Source: Hydrogenophaga sp. (GTDB taxonomy: Bacteria > Pseudomonadota > Gammaproteobacteria > Burkholderiales > Burkholderiaceae_C). Taken from it: a stretch of DNA of 64,000 bases. Of the stretch, positions 59,210 to 64,000 are shown piece after piece. Location of the stretch: positions 1-64,000 of the forward strand of contig NZ_JAHVAB010000078.1 of the NCBI RefSeq assembly GCF_019264445.1, read 5' to 3'. Both the position numbers and the translations under genes were made by a program. Below the pieces are notes generated by a model. That model was not told where the DNA came from. It did no database searches and worked only from the letters and a program-made list of their open reading frames with translations. Every line of letters starts with the position of its first letter. The stretch's first letter is position 1.

Positions 59210-59372
59210 GAAACTGTGCATCAATGGGAGCATGCGCTGCGTTGTGGTGCGCCATGGGCAGGGCCTGAAGGGGTTGAGATGTTCAGGGGCGTAGGCGCGG
59301 GGCCGTAAGACATAATCCCGTGCACCCAAACAAGGTCGCCTGCAGTCGGCGGCACTAGCCTGGAGCCCTGAT

Positions 59373-60020
59373 TTGTTTTCCATCATACAAGCCGCTGGTT
59401 GGCCCATCTGGCCCCTGATCATCTGTTCCGTGCTCGGTCTGGCGCTGGTCATTGAGCGCTTTGTGAGTTTGAAAACGCGCAAGATCGCGCCGCCAAAGTT
59501 GCTTGATGAAGCGATCATGGTGTCGCGCAACGGCATTCCCGGGCCCGATGTGGTGAAGCAGCTGGAACAAAACTCGGTGCTGGGTGCGGTGCTGGCCACC
59601 GGCTTCAGAACCTACAACACCAATCCCCGCGCCAGCGAGGACGATCTGCGCGCCAGCCTCGAAGGGGCTGGTCGCGAGGCCGCCGCAAAGCTGCAGCGTT
59701 ACCTGGGCGCCTTGGCCACCATCGCATCGGCTGCGCCGCTGCTGGGCCTGCTTGGCACGGTCATCGGGATGATCGAGATCTTTGGCTCGCAGGCTGCGGA
59801 AAGTGCGGGTGCCGTGCCCGGCATGGGCAACCCGGCGCAGCTGGCGCAGGGCATTTCGATCGCCCTCTACAACACCGCCTTCGGACTGATCATCGCGATC
59901 CCTGCATTGATCTTCTGGCGCTATTTCCGTGCGCGGGTCGACGGCTACCTGCTCACCATGGAATTGGCCGCCGAGCGGTTCGCGAGGCACCTGCTCAGCC
60001 TGCGGAAACCCACGCTATGA
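59373..60020 (+). CDS. exbB: ExbB/TolQ-family proton channel protein
   Basis: Inner-membrane stator subunit that uses the proton gradient to energise TonB-type outer-membrane work. The start is TTG at 59373, with TGGAG 9 nt upstream (reading FSIIQAAGWPIWPLIICSVL). 215 residues, three helices: about 8-30, a long helix pair about 107-135 (ASAAPLLGLLGTVIGMIEIF, with the conserved Thr) and about 158-180. Downstream exbD overlaps by 4 nt. No tonB adjoins, so a Tol- or Exb-type role is assigned from family and pairing. Confidence 0.92.
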   Translation: MFSIIQAAGWPIWPLIICSVLGLALVIERFVSLKTRKIAPPKLLDEAIMVSRNGIPGPDVVKQLEQNSVLGAVLATGFRTYNTNPRASEDDLRASLEGAGREAAAKLQRYLGALATIASAAPLLGLLGTVIGMIEIFGSQAAESAGAVPGMGNPAQLAQGISIALYNTAFGLIIAIPALIFWRYFRARVDGYLLTMELAAERFARHLLSLRKPTL

Positions 60021-60451
60021 ACTTCCGACGTGGCGAGCGCGATGAACCCGAGATCAACCTGATCCCGTTCATCGACATTCTGTTGGTGGTGCTCATCTTC
60101 CTCGTGCTGACGACCACCTACAGCAAGTTCACCGAGCTCAAGGTGAACCTGCCTGTGGCAGACGCCCAGGCGCCCAAGCAGAATCCGCGCGAAGTCATCG
60201 TGGCGGTGGGCAGCGATGGGCGCTATTCGATCAACCGCCAGGTGCTTGAGGGCGCCAGTGTGGAGTCGCTCACCCGCGCGCTGACGACAGCGGCGCAGGA
60301 CAACCGGGAAACGGTGATCGTTATCAGCGCAGACGCAGCGGCCACCCACCAGTCGGTGATCAACGTCATGGACGCTGCACGCCGCGCCGGGCTGGTGCAG
60401 ATCACGTTTGCTACCCAGCAAACGGGCGCATTTGCGCGCGCGAAACCCTGA
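60017..60451 (+). CDS. exbD: ExbD/TolR-family proton channel protein
   Basis: Partner of the ExbB protein. 144 residues with a short cytosolic N-terminus (NFRRGERDEPEINLIPFIDI), one membrane helix with the proton-carrying Asp (D20 in FIDILLVVLIFLVLT), and a periplasmic domain (about 45-135). It overlaps exbB by 4 nt (ATGA). Confidence 0.94.
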   Translation: MNFRRGERDEPEINLIPFIDILLVVLIFLVLTTTYSKFTELKVNLPVADAQAPKQNPREVIVAVGSDGRYSINRQVLEGASVESLTRALTTAAQDNRETVIVISADAAATHQSVINVMDAARRAGLVQITFATQQTGAFARAKP

Positions 60452-60491
60452 AGACCGCGGTGTGTCGCGGTTCGAAGCAGCAGGCTCGGGC

Positions 60492-61562
60492 ATGGACCGC
60501 ACTCGACGAGAAGCCGCCTGGCTCAGGCGAGCCCAACGCCGCGGACCGCTGAATGTGCTGCTCTGGCCGCTGTCACTGATCTACCAGTTCCTCATGCTCG
60601 TGCGCCGATGGCATTACGCCTCTGGCGCCTTGCAGGTGCATCAGGTGGATGTTCCTGTGATCGTGGTGGGCAATGTGGTGGTGGGTGGCGCCGGCAAGAC
60701 CCCCTGCACCATCGCCTTGGTCAACCATTTGCTCACCCGCGGCTGGCACCCGGGCGTGGTATCGCGCGGCCACGGGCGGCGCACCCACGACGTGCGCCCG
60801 GTGGATGCAGCGGCGTCAGCCACCGATGTCGGCGATGAACCATTGCTGATCCAGCGAAGCACTGGCGTCCCCGTGTACGTGGCGCCGCGGCGGGCACAAG
60901 CGGCTGAAGCGTTGCGGGCCGCGCACCCCGAGGTCGATGTGCTGGTGTGTGACGACGGACTTCAGCATCTGGCGCTGGGTCGAGATCTGTCCATCGTGGT
61001 GTTTGACGACCGCGGTGTGGGCAACGGCTGGATGCTGCCGGCGGGCCTGTTGCGTGAACCGTGGCCGCCCACCCTCGGGACACCGTTCCGGCCCGACTTC
61101 ATCCTGCATCAAAGCCGCTCGGCACACGCCGCCCCCCAAAGCGTCACGTTGCCCGGTCTGCCTGCGTTCGAAGCCAGACGCCGCCTGGCCGCGTATGCCA
61201 TTGGCCCCATGGAACAACGGATCGACCTTTCGCTGCTGCGGCAACAGCCCTTGTGCGCTGTCGCGGGTATCGCACGACCGGCCGTCTTCTTTGACATGTT
61301 GCGCGAATGCGGCCTCGCACCCATTCGCGAAGTGCCACTGCCTGACCATGCGGACACCAGCGTCTACGAAGCGCTGCTGCGCGACACACCGCACACCTTG
61401 ATATGCACCGAAAAGGATGCGGTCAAACTCTTCCCGCTGCTCGCGGCCACAACGCCGGGTGCCCGAGTGCAAGCCTGGAGCGTTCCGCTCGAGCTGACAC
61501 CGGAGCCCGCGTTCTTCGAAGCGATTGATCAACGTCTGGCGCGCTTCAAGCGCCCACATTGA
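60492..61562 (+). CDS. lpxK: Tetraacyldisaccharide 4'-kinase
   Basis: Phosphorylates the 4' position of the lipid A disaccharide at the inner membrane. From the ATG at 60492: 356 residues with one N-terminal membrane-associated helix ([18 protein letters not shown]). Walker A-like [12 protein letters not shown] is at 60-71. Catalytic segments are [11 protein letters not shown] and [20 protein letters not shown] (Asp/His pair), and TEKDAVK is near the end. A GTG at 60462 is an alternative start. Its location with kdsB and the Exb genes is the usual arrangement. Confidence 0.95.
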   Translation: MDRTRREAAWLRRAQRRGPLNVLLWPLSLIYQFLMLVRRWHYASGALQVHQVDVPVIVVGNVVVGGAGKTPCTIALVNHLLTRGWHPGVVSRGHGRRTHDVRPVDAAASATDVGDEPLLIQRSTGVPVYVAPRRAQAAEALRAAHPEVDVLVCDDGLQHLALGRDLSIVVFDDRGVGNGWMLPAGLLREPWPPTLGTPFRPDFILHQSRSAHAAPQSVTLPGLPAFEARRRLAAYAIGPMEQRIDLSLLRQQPLCAVAGIARPAVFFDMLRECGLAPIREVPLPDHADTSVYEALLRDTPHTLICTEKDAVKLFPLLAATTPGARVQAWSVPLELTPEPAFFEAIDQRLARFKRPH

Positions 61563-61597
61563 ATGCGACCTGCGCATGCCACGACTATCATCGCGCC

Positions 61598-61804
61598 ATG
61601 GATACCAAATTGCTTGAACTGCTGGTCTGCCCGGTCACCAAAGGTCCATTGATCTTTGACCGAGACAAGCAGGAACTCATCTCCCGCAGCGCACGTCTGG
61701 CTTACCCGGTACGGGATGGCATTCCGGTTCTGCTGGAGCATGAGGCGCGCACGATCAGCGATGAAGAGGCCGCGCGCCCCTCTGCGCCCTCCCCGCTGTC
61801 ATGA
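61598..61804 (+). CDS. Trm112-family small zinc-ribbon-like protein
   Basis: 68 residues from the ATG at 61598. It has the [18 protein letters not shown] signature, where most members have a second Cys pair; here only C11 of the expected cysteines is retained, then [18 protein letters not shown]. Similar proteins partner methyltransferases or lie before kdsB in this order. Stop and kdsB start overlap (ATGA). Confidence 0.93.
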   Translation: MDTKLLELLVCPVTKGPLIFDRDKQELISRSARLAYPVRDGIPVLLEHEARTISDEEAARPSAPSPLS

Positions 61805-62589
61805 GCACCCCGCCTGCGGTGGATGCGTTCACCGTATTGATCCCCGCTCGGCTGGCATCCACGCGTCTTCCCGACAAACCCTTGGCGGACATCGGCGGCA
61901 TCCCGATGGTGGTGCGAGTGGCACAACGTGCCATGCAAAGTGCCGCCCGCCATTGCGTGGTCGCTGCGGACGATCCGCGCATCGTTGAGGCCTGCCAGGC
62001 ACACGGCGTGCAGGCGCTGCTCACCCGAACGGACCACCCCTCAGGCAGCGACCGCCTGGCCGAGGCGTGTCACTTGCTCGGTTTGACCGACGACACCGTC
62101 GTGGTGAACGTTCAAGGGGACGAACCGCTGATCGAACCTGCGCTGATCAACGCTGTCGCGGCGGAGTTGCAACATCGATCCGACTGCGTGATGAGCACCG
62201 CGGCACACGCCATTGAAAGCACAAGCGAACTGCTCAACCCCAACGTCGTGAAAGTGGTGCTGGATCGAGCCCGGACCGCCCTGTACTTCAGCCGCGCGCC
62301 CATCCCATGGTGGCGCGATGGCATGGCTCCCGGTGGCACCGCACCCCACACACTGCCTTCCCCTGCCCCGCTGCGCCACGTGGGCATCTATGCGTACCGC
62401 ACCGGATTTCTGCGGCAGTTTCCACAGCTGCAAGTGGCTCCGCTGGAGGTCACCGAGTCTCTGGAACAACTGCGCGTGCTGTGGCACGGCCATCGCATTG
62501 CCGTACACCTGACAGCGCATGCACCTGGCCCGGGGGTGGACACCCCGCAGGATTTGCAACGGGTGCGCGAGCTGCTTGCCAACAGCTGA
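61801..62589 (+). CDS. kdsB: CMP-3-deoxy-D-manno-octulosonate (Kdo) cytidylyltransferase
   Basis: Activates Kdo as CMP-Kdo for addition to lipid A. 262 residues; the nucleotide-binding motif is [20 protein letters not shown] (near 14-33). Also visible are [38 protein letters not shown] (metal-binding Asp) and [12 protein letters not shown] (substrate His/Arg region). It follows lpxK and the Trm112-like gene. Confidence 0.97.
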   Translation: MSTPPAVDAFTVLIPARLASTRLPDKPLADIGGIPMVVRVAQRAMQSAARHCVVAADDPRIVEACQAHGVQALLTRTDHPSGSDRLAEACHLLGLTDDTVVVNVQGDEPLIEPALINAVAAELQHRSDCVMSTAAHAIESTSELLNPNVVKVVLDRARTALYFSRAPIPWWRDGMAPGGTAPHTLPSPAPLRHVGIYAYRTGFLRQFPQLQVAPLEVTESLEQLRVLWHGHRIAVHLTAHAPGPGVDTPQDLQRVRELLANS

Positions 62590-62724
62590 AAACCCGGGCT
62601 TTCCCGCTCGCAGCGCCCTGCCTTTTTGTCAGCCAGCGCACAGGATGCGCGTGCTATCCTCGCCCGGTTGCCCCGGTGCCCACGGCCTGGGGCCGCCGCT
62701 CGGGACAAGCGGCCACGCCATTGA

Positions 62725-63402
<678 letters not shown>

Positions 63403-63426
63403 CGCTCGCCGGCACCCACCTGTCCA

Positions 63427-63449
63427 CCCGGCCATGCGCCGGGTTTTTT
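63427..63449 (+). terminator. Rho-independent terminator of adk
   Basis: A 6-bp GC stem (CCCGGC/GCCGGG), a 5-nt loop and six T. It lies 25 nt after the adk stop; the opposing DUF6152-like gene ends at 63464. Confidence 0.9.
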
Positions 63450-63463
63450 GTGTCATTCCAGCG

Positions 63464-63943
63464 TCATGCCGGGCTCGATCTCAAGCCGTACGCCTTGCCA
63501 TCGAGAAAGACGTACTCGGCGCGCAGGATCGCCGCACCCGCTTCATCCTTGAACGTGAAGCCCACCACCGACAGCATCGCGCCTCGCTGGATCTCGGGCA
63601 TTTGCCACTGTCCCAGGCGAAACAAAGGCGCCAGCTCGATTTCCCAGCGGCGATCACGCCGTGTCGGCAAAGCCGCCTTGGACAGCAGGGCCGCGCCATC
63701 CACGCCAGCCGTCTGAGCCGGCAAAGCACGTTGTGCCAGATCGGCGGGCAAGCGCAGCGCTTCAGGCAGCTCAAGCACAAGCTCCGCATGAGGATTTCGC
63801 CACTTGACCTCAACGGCGCGACCCTCAAGGTAAATCGGCCTTTCCTGATCGAAGCTGCTCCATCCATGGTGTGCCAGCGCGGCGCCGCCACATCCACCCA
63901 AGCCCATCAGCGCCCCGATTCGAATCACGTCGCGTCTTTGCAT
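63464..63943 (-). CDS. Exported DUF6152-like protein of unknown function
   Basis: 159 residues from the ATG at 63943, chosen because AGGAGG stands 6 nt upstream; the GTG two codons earlier overlaps that site. A twin-arginine-like signal (MQRRDVIRIGALMGLGGCGG) precedes an alanine/His motif (ALAHHGWSSFDQ) typical of DUF6152 proteins, and the NPHAELVLE stretch. Role unknown. The gene follows the upstream membrane-protein gene closely, with the ribosome site overlapping that gene's stop (TAGGAGG). Confidence 0.7.
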   Translation of the reverse strand: MQRRDVIRIGALMGLGGCGGAALAHHGWSSFDQERPIYLEGRAVEVKWRNPHAELVLELPEALRLPADLAQRALPAQTAGVDGAALLSKAALPTRRDRRWEIELAPLFRLGQWQMPEIQRGAMLSVVGFTFKDEAGAAILRAEYVFLDGKAYGLRSSPA

Positions 63944-63952
63944 GCTCACCTC

Positions 63953-64000
63953 CTACACGTAGCCAATCCAACGGCCGCACGTCAGCACCAGCAGCCACAA
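63953..64000 (-). CDS. 3' end of a membrane protein gene (partial)
   Basis: The last 15 codons before TAG at 63953-63955 read LWLLVLTCGRWIGYV, a hydrophobic C-terminus. The gene continues past the window edge. DUF6152 genes are often paired with a small membrane protein, which this would fit. Confidence 0.55.
   Translation of the reverse strand: MWLLVLTCGRWIGYV

Larger units (their letters stand above)
59034..59372. other. Gene-free 339-nt region between divergent xseA and exbB
   Basis: No convincing protein gene. It contains short inverted repeats (CCGTG/CACGG near 59060-59075 and AGTGC/GCACT near 59093-59122), a terminator-like stem reading on the plus strand (separate entry), a perfect DnaA-box sequence (separate entry), and TGGAG before the TTG start of exbB. 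It probably holds both divergent promoters, and perhaps a small RNA ending at the terminator. Confidence 0.6.

Noticed and set aside
62652-62660. Extended -10 sequence TGCTATCCT considered as the adk promoter
   Set aside because: No acceptable -35 at the right distance; left as a remark in the adk entry.

Overview
The window is about 64 kb of high-GC chromosome from a betaproteobacterium of the order Burkholderiales, most likely a member of the Comamonadaceae. This rests on gene order (smc-zipA-ligA-def; dapC-dapD-pilU-dapE-prmB; exbB-exbD-lpxK-trm112-kdsB-adk; tolB-pal-cpoB) and protein style; it was not checked by any search. Almost all of the window is dense core genome with short gaps, many 4-nt start/stop overlaps, and GTG/TTG starts in several genes.

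Layout. 29-5740 (minus): a three-part RND efflux operon (outer-membrane lipoprotein, periplasmic adaptor, inner-membrane pump). 5873-13167 (minus): smc, zipA, ligA, def (chromosome condensation, division, DNA sealing, protein maturation). 13406-14176: a stand-alone MHYT membrane sensor behind tandem palindromes. 14233-21967 (plus): the lysine/diaminopimelate genes dapC, dapD and dapE, with a pilus-retraction ATPase inside the run, then prmB, an ABC-F ATPase and a small GlsB-type membrane protein.

22029-33279 is an 11.2-kb integrated element in the 3' end of a tRNA-Lys(UUU) gene, bounded by a perfect 49-bp direct repeat. It carries a tyrosine integrase, an AlpA/Xis-like regulator, several small unknown genes and a complete HK97-type capsid and packaging set (major capsid, prohead protease, portal, HNH nuclease, small and large terminase). 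It has no tail, lysis, connector or recognisable primase genes. A glycosyltransferase-like gene sits at the attR end. I read it as a capsid-forming phage satellite (cf-PICI-like) rather than a decayed prophage; this is the most interesting part of the window.

33232-33467: two tRNA-Lys genes (UUU and CUU anticodons). 33541-35486 (minus): tcdA overlapping a YeeE/YedE-type sulfur transporter. 35549-38293 (minus): cpoB, pal and tolB (Tol-Pal envelope system). 38510-40315: msbA. 40331-47874 (minus): a tightly packed run of yebC, purD, an acyltransferase, hemF, nadD, rsfS, rlmH, maf and rng. 47976-49520: a HerA-like DUF853 ATPase, convergent with clpS-clpA (49585-52371, minus). 52639-57582: two unrelated NADP-isocitrate dehydrogenases (dimeric and monomeric types) flanking a DUF192 protein, then Fe-type superoxide dismutase. 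57690-59033: xseA. 59373-63402 (plus): exbB, exbD, lpxK, trm112, kdsB and adk, linking envelope energisation with lipid A/Kdo synthesis. The right edge holds a DUF6152-like exported protein and the last codons of a membrane protein gene.
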